A DNA stretch of 64,000 nucleotides from CAVPCZ01 sp963779225 (lineage in GTDB: Bacteria; Bacteroidota; Ignavibacteria; UBA10030; UBA6906). A program made the translations under genes and the position numbers. Below the pieces are notes generated by a model. It worked only from the letters and a program-made list of their open reading frames with translations. It ran no database searches and was not told the DNA's origin. Position 1 is the stretch's first letter. Each line of letters starts with the position of its first letter. This document shows positions 8,763 to 18,206 of this stretch, piece by piece. The stretch lies in contig CAVZWW010000003.1 in NCBI GenBank assembly GCA_963779225.1, positions 3,472,001 to 3,536,000 on the forward strand, given 5' to 3'.

Positions 8763-9725
8763 CTACTTCGCCATGAGCAACTTCTTCGTCTGCACAAAAT
8801 CCCCTGCCGTCAGCCGATAGAAGTACACGCCGCTTGACAGCCCGCTCCCATCGAACTTCACCTCATGATACCCCGACTCCCGTTCTCCATTCTGGAGAAG
8901 CGCAACCTGCTCGCCGAGGGTGTTGAAGACCGTCAGGGTCACATGCGAAGGATTGGGGAGGCTATAGCGAATCGTCGTGCTTGGATTGAAAGGGTTTGGG
9001 TAGTTCTGCCCTAGTTCATACGAATGCGCTACCTCCTCGCTCACGCCCGTAACGGACGAGACCCTGACGGCCTCGCTCAAATGGACAGATCCGTCCAGAT
9101 CCACCTGAGCCAGCCGGTAGTAGTTGACACCCGTGGGAGCATCTTCGTCAGTGAACTCGTACTTTTGCGGGATGTTGGTGGTTCCATGCCCGGCCACAAA
9201 GCTGTTCGGGATCGGAGCAAAAGATCCCTCACCCGACACCTGCCGTTCCACCGTGAAACCGTAATTGTTGATCTCGCTTACTGTCTCCCATGTCAGGCGA
9301 ACTGCCCGCGGACTGACCTGGAGACCCAAAAATGATGAGAGCTGGATGGGGACTGGATCGGAGACGGTGATGCTGACCGTTCCATAAACGGTCGGCGACT
9401 TGTGGCCGGCATTAACGGTGTAGTCGCCCGGGACCGGTGCGGTGAGAACGAATGGATTAGTGGTGGATGGAGTTTTGGAGGCCACCACGGTACCAGCGGC
9501 ATTCACAAGCTCACCCGCCACTTTGCCCGACGTCCCGGAAACCGTCACGGTGACACTCAGCCCCGTGGCATATGCGCTGACGATTCCGGCATTCAGGTTG
9601 TGGCAGCCGCCACCGCCACAGCCGGGCAGGTCACCATTAAACGTCGGTTCTGACGACAGGCGGACCATCACTCCTGCAGTAAGCGCGCCTACACATATAA
9701 TTCCTGCAACCGTTCTTCCCTTCAT
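8763..9725 (-). CDS. Secreted type IX cargo protein with a CX4CH (possible haem c) motif
   Basis: 320 residues. An N-terminal hydrophobic segment (MKGRTVAGIICVGALTAGV) is followed at about residues 36-42 by CGGGGCH, a Cys-x4-Cys-His motif like the unusual haem-binding sites of some c-type cytochromes; related FCB secreted proteins have CxxCH here. Next are a short beta-sandwich region, the EINNYGFTVERQ ... GHGTT module shared with the subtilase at 2341 and the protein at 46286, and a type-A sorting domain (QNYPNPFNPSTTIRYSLP ... LLMAK). It should be exported through the type IX system. Haem attachment is an inference from the motif only; no second haem motif is present. Confidence 0.75.
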   Translation of the reverse strand: MKGRTVAGIICVGALTAGVMVRLSSEPTFNGDLPGCGGGGCHNLNAGIVSAYATGLSVTVTVSGTSGKVAGELVNAAGTVVASKTPSTTNPFVLTAPVPGDYTVNAGHKSPTVYGTVSITVSDPVPIQLSSFLGLQVSPRAVRLTWETVSEINNYGFTVERQVSGEGSFAPIPNSFVAGHGTTNIPQKYEFTDEDAPTGVNYYRLAQVDLDGSVHLSEAVRVSSVTGVSEEVAHSYELGQNYPNPFNPSTTIRYSLPNPSHVTLTVFNTLGEQVALLQNGERESGYHEVKFDGSGLSSGVYFYRLTAGDFVQTKKLLMAK

Positions 9726-10141
9726 ATTCTCCTCACCTGGTTGTTGTGGATTTTGATGATGCGTGGCGCACTCCCTCAGGGAATGCCACGAAAACGGACT
9801 GAACAGAATCCATCCAAATCAAAGAACAGACTTAATACTGCTCTACATCACGTTTCTCCCGAGCGACCTCAATATAGCCTTTTGTAGACCTCTCTACAAG
9901 AACGTCTCAGCTGAACCCGGTATTCTGCTTGCCCTGCCTTGCCGGGTGCTATCGGTCTTCCCCCGCACCCTTCCGCAGGTTCTTTTTTACCGTCTTCTTC
10001 ACCGCATTCTCACGCTGCGACACAGGCGACTTCTTCACATCCTCCATGTGTCAACGTGAGAGGATTCAGCAAGTGCGATGGGACTACCTGCACTTCCTTG
10101 AGAGGCGGAAGGCAGGTTATGACCCGGGGTGCGAAACGATC
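9726..10141. other. Intergenic region with a short lysine-rich open frame
   Basis: About 415 bases between the CX4CH protein and purU. Apart from the small basic frame listed separately at 9949-10047, no gene, RNA or clear terminator is seen. Confidence 0.5.
9949..10047 (-). CDS. Tiny lysine-rich frame resembling the aconitase tail; likely a remnant
   Basis: An ATG at 10047 opens a 32-codon frame ending in TAG at 9949. The peptide contains VKKTVKKNLRKGAG, nearly the same as KTVKKVLRKGSKG in the histone H1-like tail of the aconitase at 11142-13700. There is no ribosome binding site. Given the purU fragment at 5419, this is more likely a displaced copy of tail DNA than a gene, but a small DNA-binding peptide cannot be excluded. 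Confidence 0.25.
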   Translation of the reverse strand: MEDVKKSPVSQRENAVKKTVKKNLRKGAGEDR

Positions 10142-11011
10142 TCAATCAAAAACTATCGTTTTCCTTCCATGAACAAGGACTCGATCTTCCAGATGAAGGC
10201 GTATCGCCCGGGCCAGCACCAGCCGCTCAAGATCCCTGCCCTTCCGGACAAGATCTTCAAGCGAGTCCCTATGTGTTATGTGGCCGATATCCTGTTCAAT
10301 GATGGGTCCTTCGTCCAGATCCTTTGTCACATAGTGACTGGTAGCTCCAATAATCTTCACGCCCCGTTCATATGCCTGCTTGTAGGGATTGCTCCCGGCG
10401 AACGCCGGAAGGAAGGAGTGGTGAATATTGATGATCCCGTTGGGATAACTTTCCACGAACCGGGGAGAGAGAACCTGCATGTAGCGGGCCAGGACGATTG
10501 TGTCGATCTCCTCCTTCTTCAGCAAATCGAGCTCCAGCTCCTCCTGCTGCGATTTGTTCTCGGGTGTAATCGGGAAAAGGTGAAACGGCACGTTGTAGCG
10601 TTCGCTGAGGGATTTCAGGGATTCGTGATTCGAAACGACAAGACAGATATCCGCGTTATACTCGCCAAGGCTGTGACGCCAGAGGATTTCGAGCAGGCAA
10701 TGGTCGGCTTTCGATACAAATATCGCGAGCCGGTGTTTCTTGTGGTTCAGCCTGATGTTCCAGCGTGCGTCAAATTCCTTCGCAAGCGGCGCGAAAGCAT
10801 GAGTGAGGTCGTCCGGCGCAATCGTGAAGCCGGCCATGTCCCAGGCAATCCTCAAGAAGAACTGCCGCTCGTAGGAATCGACATGCTCGTTCAGGTCGAT
10901 GATGTTGCCCCCGCGCTCGAAAACGAAGTGGGCAATCCGGGATACGAGCCCTCTCCGATCCGCGCAGGCCAGCAGCAGCGTTGCAGTCAACCTCTCTTCT
11001 GACAAATCCAC
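10142..11011 (-). CDS. purU: Formyltetrahydrofolate deformylase
   Basis: 289 residues. PurU hydrolyses 10-formyl-tetrahydrofolate to formate and THF, balancing one-carbon pools. An N-terminal ACT domain (TATLLLACADRRGLVSRI) precedes the formyltransferase domain with the catalytic NIHHSFLPAF block and DLDEGPIIEQD. The frame opens with GTG at 11011, but AAGGAG lies only one base before it; the TTG at 11005 has a 7-base spacing from the same site and may be the true start. A broken copy of part of this gene is at 5419-5580. The aconitase gene lies 130 bases upstream on the same strand. Confidence 0.93.
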   Translation of the reverse strand: MDLSEERLTATLLLACADRRGLVSRIAHFVFERGGNIIDLNEHVDSYERQFFLRIAWDMAGFTIAPDDLTHAFAPLAKEFDARWNIRLNHKKHRLAIFVSKADHCLLEILWRHSLGEYNADICLVVSNHESLKSLSERYNVPFHLFPITPENKSQQEELELDLLKKEEIDTIVLARYMQVLSPRFVESYPNGIINIHHSFLPAFAGSNPYKQAYERGVKIIGATSHYVTKDLDEGPIIEQDIGHITHRDSLEDLVRKGRDLERLVLARAIRLHLEDRVLVHGRKTIVFD

Positions 11012-11141
11012 TCTCCTTGAGTCAACCCCTCTCCGTACAGGAGTCGTTTGGCGCAGCTCCCTCCATGAGGGCCTTCTTGCCCTGGCCGTTTGCGGAACCT
11101 TCGAGCTCCGGCCCTCCTCAGGCTTTCTCGAAAACTCCTTT

Positions 11142-13700
11142 CTACCGCCTCTTTTTTCCGCTTCCCCTGACCGGCCCTTTCGACCCCTTCCGCAGAACCT
11201 TCTTCACGGTCTTCCTGACCGGCTTCCTCGAACTCTTCTTCGCACGATCGCGAAGACTCTTCTTCACTGTTGTCTTTGCCGTTGCCTTTACTGCTTTCTT
11301 CGCGCGCTTCTTGCTTCCCTTCTCGGCTGCTTTCTTCACAACCCTCTTTACTGCCTTCCGCGCTGACTTCTTCGCCGCCCGCTTTTTCTTCGCAACTTTA
11401 CGGGCGGCCTTGCCCTCCTCTGCCGCCTTAACACCTTTCCTGCTTCCCTGCGCAGCGATGAGATTCAACGCGCTCCCTGCGCGGAACCACCCGATCTGAT
11501 TTTCGTTGTACGTGTGATTCAACAAACACTCTTCTGATAGGCCATCGGTATGCTTCAGGACCATCCGCAGCGGCTTGCCAGGAGTCAGTTCGGCCAGCCC
11601 GAGAAGAGAAATGCGATCGTCCTCCCGGATTTTATCGTAGTCCGATGGTTGCGCAAACGTCAGGGGCAACATCCCTTGCTTCTTCAGGTTGGTTTCGTGG
11701 ATACGGGCAAAACTCTTCACAATAATTGCGCGTCCGCCCAGCCACCGCGGCTCCATTGCGGCGTGTTCGCGGCTCGACCCTTCGCCGTAATTCTCATCGC
11801 CAACCACCACCCAGCCGAGTCGCTGCGCTTTGTACTCCCGGGCAACGGCGGAAAACTCTTTCCGCTCCCCGGTCAGCACATTCGCGCCCGCTCCGGTTTC
11901 ACCGGTAAAGGCATTGATCGCGCCGCTGAACATATTGTTGGAGATGTTGTCCAGATGGCCGCGGTATTTGAGCCACTTGCCCGCCGGAGAGATATGATCG
12001 GTTGTGCATTTGCCGCGTGCCTTCACCAGCACGGGCACGTCCGTGATATCCCCTCCATCCCATGCCGGGAATGCTTCAAGGGCCTGGAGCCGATCGCTCT
12101 TTGGATTGATGTCCACGGGGACTGCTGATCCATCGGCCGCCGGAGATACGTATCCGCTCTCTCCCGGTGTGAACCCCTTCCGGGGAAGCTCATCCCCCTG
12201 CGGAGGATTCAATTTCACCGCCACACCCTGTTCGTTCAATAACACATCGGTCTGCGGGTTGAATGTCAGTCTTCCCGCGAGGGCCAACGCTGTGACGATC
12301 TCCGGGCTGGCGACAAATGCATGTGTGTCAGGGTTGGCATCGTTGCGTCCCGCGAAATTCCGGTTGAACGAGGTAATGATGGAATTCCGGTCCCCTTTGC
12401 TGACGTCGTGACGTCTCCACTGTCCGATGCACGGGCCGCAGGCATTGGCCAGCACAACCCCGCCGATTCCCGTCAGCACTTCGAGGTGGCCGTCCCGCTC
12501 GATCGTTGCACGCACCTGTTCGGAACCCGGAGTGATGGTAAACTCCGACTTCGCACGCAGCCCATTCTCCCTGGCCTGTCGTGCGACGCTCGTCGCGCGC
12601 TCAATGTCTTCATAGCTGGAGTTGGTGCAACTCCCGATTAACGCTACGCGGAGTTCCTCGGGGAAGTTGTTGCTCCTCACGGCAGCCGCAAACTCGGACA
12701 GTTTCCATGCGCGGTCCGGGGAAAACGGGCCGTTCACCATCGGTTCGAGTTCAGAGAGATTGATTTCGATCACCTGATCGTAGAACTCCGCGGGAGAGGA
12801 TGCCACTTCAGGGTCTGCCCGGAGGTTTTGCGCGATCCCGTCGGCCAGTGCGGCGACTTCCGCGCGTCCGGTGCTGTTGAGGTACTTTGCCATCCGCTCG
12901 TCATAGGGAAAAATGGACGTCGTTGCACCGATCTCGGCGCCCATATTGCAGATGGTCCCCTTTCCTGTCGCGGATATAGAGCTTGTCCCTTCTCCAAAAT
13001 ATTCCACAACCGCACCCGTCCCACCTTTCACGGTGAGGATACCGGCAAGTTTCAGAATCACATCCTTTGCACTCGTCCATCCACTCAGGGTGCCGGTAAG
13101 TTTCACGCCTATGATCTTCGGAAATTTCAGTTCCCATCCCATCCCCGCCATCACATCAACCGCGTCCGCTCCGCCGACACCGATTGCGATCATCCCGAGA
13201 CCGCCTGCGTTCGGGGTATGGGAATCCGTCCCGATCATCATCGCTCCCGGAAAAGCATAGTTTTCCAGGACGACCTGATGGATAATGCCCGACCCCGGCT
13301 TCCAGAATCCGATCCCGTGCCGGGAGGAGACCCCGGCCAGGAAGTCGTACACTTCCTTGTTGTCGTCAATTGCCTGGGCGAGATCTCTTTCCGCACCCAC
13401 CCGGGCTTGAATGAGATGGTCGCAGTGCACGGTAGACGGAACGGCAACGCGGGGAATACCTGCAGACATGAACTGCAGGAGCGCCATCTGGGCGGTCGCG
13501 TCCTGCATCGCCACCCGGTCGGGTGCAAATTCAAGATATGATTTGCCGCGAGTCGCAGGCTCCTTCAATGGCCGCCAGCAATGGGCATAGAGGATCTTTT
13601 CGGTGAGGGTCAACGGCCGGCCAACCATGCGTCTGGCAAATTTGACCCTGCCGGGGGTGCGGGCATATACCCGCTGGATAAGATCGAGATCAAAGACCAT
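11142..13700 (-). CDS. acn: Aconitate hydratase with a C-terminal histone H1-like lysine-rich tail
   Basis: 852 residues from the ATG at 13700, chosen over an upstream frame opening because GGAGG lies 10 bases before it. Aconitase interconverts citrate and isocitrate in the TCA cycle. The 4Fe-4S ligands are visible in SCTNSSYED and NACGPCIGQW; the swivel domain contains KCTTDHISPAGKW and GEGSSREHAAMEPRWLGG. The catalytic part matches the roughly 755-residue mitochondrial-type family. The last 98 residues (DNA 11145-11438) are an extra tail made almost only of Lys, Arg, Ala, Val and Ser (for example KKSARKAVKRVVKKAAEK), like histone H1 or bacterial HU/Hc1 tails. The tail is in frame with no intervening stop. 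Its role, perhaps nucleic-acid binding, is inferred. Confidence 0.93.
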   Translation of the reverse strand: MVFDLDLIQRVYARTPGRVKFARRMVGRPLTLTEKILYAHCWRPLKEPATRGKSYLEFAPDRVAMQDATAQMALLQFMSAGIPRVAVPSTVHCDHLIQARVGAERDLAQAIDDNKEVYDFLAGVSSRHGIGFWKPGSGIIHQVVLENYAFPGAMMIGTDSHTPNAGGLGMIAIGVGGADAVDVMAGMGWELKFPKIIGVKLTGTLSGWTSAKDVILKLAGILTVKGGTGAVVEYFGEGTSSISATGKGTICNMGAEIGATTSIFPYDERMAKYLNSTGRAEVAALADGIAQNLRADPEVASSPAEFYDQVIEINLSELEPMVNGPFSPDRAWKLSEFAAAVRSNNFPEELRVALIGSCTNSSYEDIERATSVARQARENGLRAKSEFTITPGSEQVRATIERDGHLEVLTGIGGVVLANACGPCIGQWRRHDVSKGDRNSIITSFNRNFAGRNDANPDTHAFVASPEIVTALALAGRLTFNPQTDVLLNEQGVAVKLNPPQGDELPRKGFTPGESGYVSPAADGSAVPVDINPKSDRLQALEAFPAWDGGDITDVPVLVKARGKCTTDHISPAGKWLKYRGHLDNISNNMFSGAINAFTGETGAGANVLTGERKEFSAVAREYKAQRLGWVVVGDENYGEGSSREHAAMEPRWLGGRAIIVKSFARIHETNLKKQGMLPLTFAQPSDYDKIREDDRISLLGLAELTPGKPLRMVLKHTDGLSEECLLNHTYNENQIGWFRAGSALNLIAAQGSRKGVKAAEEGKAARKVAKKKRAAKKSARKAVKRVVKKAAEKGSKKRAKKAVKATAKTTVKKSLRDRAKKSSRKPVRKTVKKVLRKGSKGPVRGSGKKRR

Positions 13701-13853
13701 GGGAAGTGTACCTCCAGTGCTTGTGCGGAAAGAAAAAGATGGGCATAATATACGCAGAGCATCACACCGGTGCAAGTTGCCCGCGTGGGGGAATCGGCGT
13801 TTGACGCGGATTGTCTGACCCGGTTTTCAGGCGATGCAACGGGCTGGGGATCG

Positions 13854-13882
13854 TTGCACAAATCCGTGTTTTTTGCTATTTT
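13854..13882 (+). promoter_or_regulatory. Putative sigma-70-type promoter for clpS-alaS
   Basis: TTGCAC at 13854-13859 and TATTTT at 13877-13882 are separated by 17 bases, the ideal spacing. The ATG of clpS lies 24 bases after the -10 box. The match is by eye. Confidence 0.5.
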
Positions 13883-13906
13883 AGTTAATCTTAGCACATT
13901 TTGACC

Positions 13907-14197
13907 ATGACGACAAACCCACAGGAACTCGGAGAGGTCGAGGAAGCGGTCGAGGACGAAGTCCAGACCCACGAACCGGCCAAAGTGATCCTGTTCAACG
14001 ACGAAATCCATACGTTCGAGGATGTCATCGGACAGTTGATCAAGGCCATCCATTGCTCGCGCGCAAAAGGCGAAGCGCTGGCCTGGGAGGTCCACACCCG
14101 CGGGCGGGCAATGGTCTATGCGGGCGAGATGAGCCGCTGTATGCAGGTCAGCGGCATACTCGAAGAAATCCAACTGATGACGCAGATTGAGGTCTGA
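13907..14197 (+). CDS. clpS: ClpS, adaptor for ClAP-type protease (N-degron recognition)
   Basis: 96 residues. ClpS delivers substrates with destabilising N-terminal residues to ClpA- or ClpC-type unfoldases. The core KVILFNDEIHTFEDVIGQLI and the downstream AWEVHTRGRAMVYAGE segment are typical; the Asn-Asp pair of the binding pocket is present. ATG at 13907 is preferred to the in-frame TTG two codons earlier. The stop overlaps the start of alaS by one base (TGATG), so the two are translationally coupled, which is unusual because clpS normally pairs with clpA; no clpA is in this window. Confidence 0.9.
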   Translation: MTTNPQELGEVEEAVEDEVQTHEPAKVILFNDEIHTFEDVIGQLIKAIHCSRAKGEALAWEVHTRGRAMVYAGEMSRCMQVSGILEEIQLMTQIEV

Positions 14198-16947
14198 TGA
14201 AAGCCGACGAAATACGCCAGGGGTTCCTTGACTTCTTTGCCGTGCACGGACACCGGATTGTGCCCAGCGCACCGGTGATTCCCCATGGCGACCCCACCCT
14301 CTACTTCACCAATGCGGGGATGAATCAGTTCAAGGATGTCTTCCTCGGCACGGGAACCCGCGAATACGTCCGCGCCGCGGACACGCAGAAATGCATCCGC
14401 GTCAGCGGCAAGCACAACGACCTCGAGGAAGTGGGACGCGACACCTATCACCACACCTTTTTTGAGATGCTGGGCAACTGGTCGTTCGGCGACTACTACA
14501 AGAAAGAGGCGATCGGGTGGGCCTGGGAGCTGCTCACCGGCGTGTGGGGACTCGACAAGACACGGCTGTATGCCACGGTATTCGAGACCGACAGCGAAGC
14601 CGAGGCCCTCTGGCGCAAGGAGACGGACATCAATCCCTCCCATATCCTCAGGTTCGGCAAGAAAGACAATTTCTGGGAGATGGGCGACACCGGACCCTGC
14701 GGTCCGTGCTCCGAGATCCATATCGATCTGACGCCGGACGGTTCGGGGGGCGGACTGGTGAATGCGGGCGATGCGCGGGTGATGGAAATCTGGAATCTGG
14801 TCTTCATCCAGAACAACCGCACTCAGAGTGGCGAGCTGGAACCCCTCCCCGCAAAACATGTCGACACGGGAATGGGATTTGAACGTCTCTGCGCGGTCTT
14901 GCAGGGAAAGCGTTCGAACTACGACATCGACGTGTTCACCCCGATTATCACCGCGATTGCAGCTAAAGACCGGCCGGCCGTACGAGGGGGACGCCTATCA
15001 GGTGGCCATGCGCGTCATCGCCGACCACATACGGATGCTCACCTTCGCCATCACGGACGGTGCGCTGCCCGGCAACGACGGGCGCGGGTACGTGCTCCGG
15101 CGCATACTCCGCCGTGCAGCCCGGTTCGGCCGCACTCTGGAAATGCACGAGCCCTTCATCTACACCATCACCGACTCCGTGGTGGAGACAATGGGGAAGG
15201 TGTTTCCCGAAATCATCGACAAGCGGGATCATGTCAAGCAGGTCATCCGGAGCGAGGAGGAAAGCTTTGGCGTCACGCTCGACCGGGGTCTGGAGATTTT
15301 CTCCTCGGTGCTCGAACGAATGGGCACATCCAGGGTCTTCCCCGCCGACGATGCCTTCCGTTTGTATGACACCTACGGGTTCCCTTTCGACCTTACCCGG
15401 ATGATGGCCGACGAACGCGGACTTCAACTCGATGAAGCCACGTTCACCGTGCTGATGGACGAACAGAAGAAGCGCGCCCGCGATGCCAGCAAGATGGATC
15501 TCACTGGCGACACGCGTGTAATCGCCCGACATATTGGAGAATTCCCGGACAGCCTCTTCGTCGGTTACGACACCGTCGAGACGGATGCCGTCGTGGCCAA
15601 GGTGCTGGATGGCAAGTTCCTTTCTCTCGACCGCACGCCGTTCTACGTCGCCTCCGGCGGTCAGGTTGACGATATAGGCCTTATCGAAGGCGACCGGTTC
15701 ACCGCGGAGGTGATTGAGTCATTCAGGCAGGACAGGCGGATCGTTCACGAAGTCCGGTTCGTGCGCGGGACCCCCGCCGACGCCGCGTCAGCCCCGGTAC
15801 ATGTGTACGTTGACCGTCAACGGCGGACGGACATCCAGCGCAACCATTCCGCAACGCATCTGGTCCATGAGGCCCTGCGCCGCGTGCTCGGCGAGCATGT
15901 GCATCAACAGGGATCGCTTGTCGCGCCTGACCGGCTCCGGTTTGATTTTCCCCACTTACGGAAAGATCACGCCCGAAGAGATCACCGCGATCGAAGAGAT
16001 GGTCAACGGCAAAGATCACGGAGCAGATTCCGGTCCAGACCGAAGCCGACATCCCCATCGAATCGGCGAAGAAGATACCGAATGTGAAGATGTTCTTCGG
16101 CGACAAGTACGGCGACATCGTCCGTGTCGTAATTATGGACCCACGGTACAGCGTGGAATTCTGCGGTGGCACACACGTACGAAACACCGGCGACATCGGG
16201 ATGTTCAAGATCGTATCCGAAACAGGCATCGCAAGCGGGGTGCGGCGCATTGAAGCCATCACGGGCGAAGGGATCGGCCGCTATATACAGCATCAGGTCG
16301 ATAAGGTTAAAGAAATCGACGACAGGCTTGCGCGGCTTATCGAGGAACATGAAACACTGAGGCGGGAAGTGGAGGGACGGACCGGCACCCTGCCGGCATT
16401 CACGCGACCGGCATTGGGAACGGTCTCCCTTTCCCCATCCACCCCATCGCGCGATGCGCTGAAGGCGGTGGAGCATGCATACGGCGAAAGGGATCAAGCT
16501 GCGGCGGAAGTGACGCGGCTGAATCTTGATCTCAAGAAGATCCTGAGCAACGCCAATGTACGGGATGCGTCCTCCGCCCTCGACACACTCCTGCAGAAGG
16601 TTACCACGGTATCGGGTGTGAACGTGGTTGCGGGAAGAGTCGACGCGACGGACATGGACGATCTGAAGCGTGTCGGTGATGCGCTTCGTGCAAAGCTGCA
16701 GAACGGTGTGGGAGTGCTGGGGACGGTGATCGACGAAAAGGCCCAGCTGGTTTGCGTGGTCACGGACGATCTGGTCGCCGGCAAGAAGCTGAACGCAGGC
16801 AAAATCGTCGGAGAGCTTGCGAAGGTTGTCGGGGGCGGAGGGGGTGGGCGTCCGCATATGGCCACCGCCGGAGGCAAGGATATCACCCGGCTGGACGAGG
16901 CATTGGCGGAGCTGCCCGCACTGGTGAAACGGCTCCTGGGCAAGTAG
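14197..16947 (+). CDS. alaS: Alanyl-tRNA synthetase, interrupted by three single-base frameshifts
   Basis: AlaRS charges tRNA-Ala. All domains are present: catalytic core (FTNAGMNQFKDVFLG, DTYHHTFFEMLGNWSFGDYYK), the VIADHIRMLTFAI region, editing domain zinc ligands HSATHLVHEAL and FCGGTHV, and a C-terminal DHHA1 domain ending LVKRLLGK. The frame changes three times, each needing one base to be skipped: near 14968 (AAK|TGRPYEGD), near 15956 (FDFPH|YGKITPEE) and near 16011 (EEMVNGK|ITEQIP). With those removed the product is about 915 residues. AlaRS is essential, so sequencing error is likely unless another alaS exists elsewhere. Its 3' end is followed by degenerate tandem copies of its own last codons. 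It overlaps clpS by one base. Confidence 0.9.
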
Positions 16948-17051
16948 GAGGGCGGAGCAGTCCGCACTGGTGGAACGGCTCCTGGGGAGATAGCACACGG
17001 GGTTGTCCGCGCTGGTGAAACGGCTCCTGGGAAAGTAGCTGGCGGAGCTGC
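16905..17051 (+). repeat. Degenerate tandem copies of the alaS 3' end
   Basis: The final alaS codons (GGCGGAGCTGCCCGCACTGG through AAACGGCTCCTGGGCAAG and TAG) recur with changes. Copies end in TAG at 16947, 16993 and 17037, and a truncated fourth begins at 17041. The period is about 44-46 bases, not a multiple of three, so the extra copies are outside the reading frame. Confidence 0.8.
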
Positions 17052-17593
17052 GCTCCTTGCGAGGCCCCTGGCCGGAGCATGGATGTTGGCCAGGCCCACG
17101 ATCGTGCAACAGCTTATGCGGTAGCACGGGAGAGAAGGCTCCGATGCGAAAGGCTGGGCGGCTCTCGGGCACGCATAGCGAAATGGCTCGATGTGCAAGC
17201 CTAACCGGCTCTCAGTCTGGTGGGAACACGAGAGAGCTTCAACATAGAGCGTGAAATACCTTCAACGGAAGAGATCAAACAACTGCCGGATAAGCAGTTG
17301 ACGCGATGGTTTGAGGGTGCAATTTAAGCAATTCCCAGTCAAGTAGGTGCGCGCAAAGGCTTCATTTCAAGGCGCATATTGGTTTGATGTCAAGAGGCGC
17401 CCCTACCCACTTGAAGGATCTCCGTGCCCCTTTGCCAGGGGATGGCCTGCACATGGCAGCACGCGGTGCAATTGGGAGCACGCTCCCGGGTGCGCTGGCG
17501 AAAGCCAGCGGTGCGGAGCATCCATGATCTTGATCGATATATCAGCAGCATTTGTTCTGACGATTCACTTTGCATTGACCTCTCAGGAGCCCT
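17052..17593. other. Intergenic region between alaS and gmhA
   Basis: About 540 bases without a recognisable gene. On the plus strand at about 17200-17326 one frame reads TRESFNIEREIPSTEEIKQL and onward to a TAA, which looks faintly protein-like and could be a remnant, but no family is recognised. No terminator or RNA is evident. Confidence 0.4.
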
Positions 17594-18199
17594 ATGCCTC
17601 ATCTCCCATTGACCGTCCTGGCCCGCCAGGCATTCATTCAGGACGAGCTTCACGCCAGCGCAGCCGTCAAAAAAGCCATCCTGGACCAGTGCACCGACAG
17701 GATCATCAAGGCTGTCGATGTGATCATCAACGCCCTGAACAAAGGCGGCAAGATTCTCCTCTGCGGGAACGGTGGCAGCGCCGCCGACGCACAGCACCTT
17801 GCCACCGAGCTGATCATCCGGATGGACCCGAAAATCAAACGCCCGGCCATCCCGGCCATCTCGCTTTCGACTGACAGTTCGATGCTTACCGCCGGAGCCA
17901 ACGACATCGGCTACGACAACGTCTTTGCGCGCGCCGTCGAGGGGCTCGGCAGGCCGGGGGACGTTTTGATCGGCATCAGCACCAGCGGCCAGTCCGCCAG
18001 CATCAACAACGCACTTCAGACTGCGCGCACCGGAGGTCTGGCCACCATTGCCCTGCTGGGTAAAGACGGCGGCAAAACGAAGGATCTGGCCGATATCGCC
18101 ATTATCGTCCCCTCCCATGACACACAGCGCATCCAGGAAGGCCACATCACCATCGGTCACATCATCTGTTCATTGATCGAACGCGAAATGTACGCCTGA
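17594..18199 (+). CDS. gmhA: Phosphoheptose isomerase (SIS domain)
   Basis: 201 residues. GmhA converts sedoheptulose 7-phosphate to glycero-manno-heptose 7-phosphate, the first step to ADP- or GDP-heptose for LPS or glycoprotein. The SIS core is seen in KILLCGNGGSAADAQHLATE, the AISLSTDSS motif, ISTSGQSASINNAL, and the C-terminal EGHITIGHIICSLIE helix, all diagnostic for GmhA. It is followed after 7 bases by a sugar transferase gene on the same strand, so it probably serves surface glycan synthesis. No other heptose genes are in the window. Confidence 0.93.
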   Translation: MPHLPLTVLARQAFIQDELHASAAVKKAILDQCTDRIIKAVDVIINALNKGGKILLCGNGGSAADAQHLATELIIRMDPKIKRPAIPAISLSTDSSMLTAGANDIGYDNVFARAVEGLGRPGDVLIGISTSGQSASINNALQTARTGGLATIALLGKDGGKTKDLADIAIIVPSHDTQRIQEGHITIGHIICSLIEREMYA

Positions 18200-18206
18200 T
18201 ACATAC

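Noticed and set aside
9929..11002. 357-codon plus-strand frame across purU
   Set aside because: It is the antisense shadow of purU; the minus-strand protein shows all family motifs.
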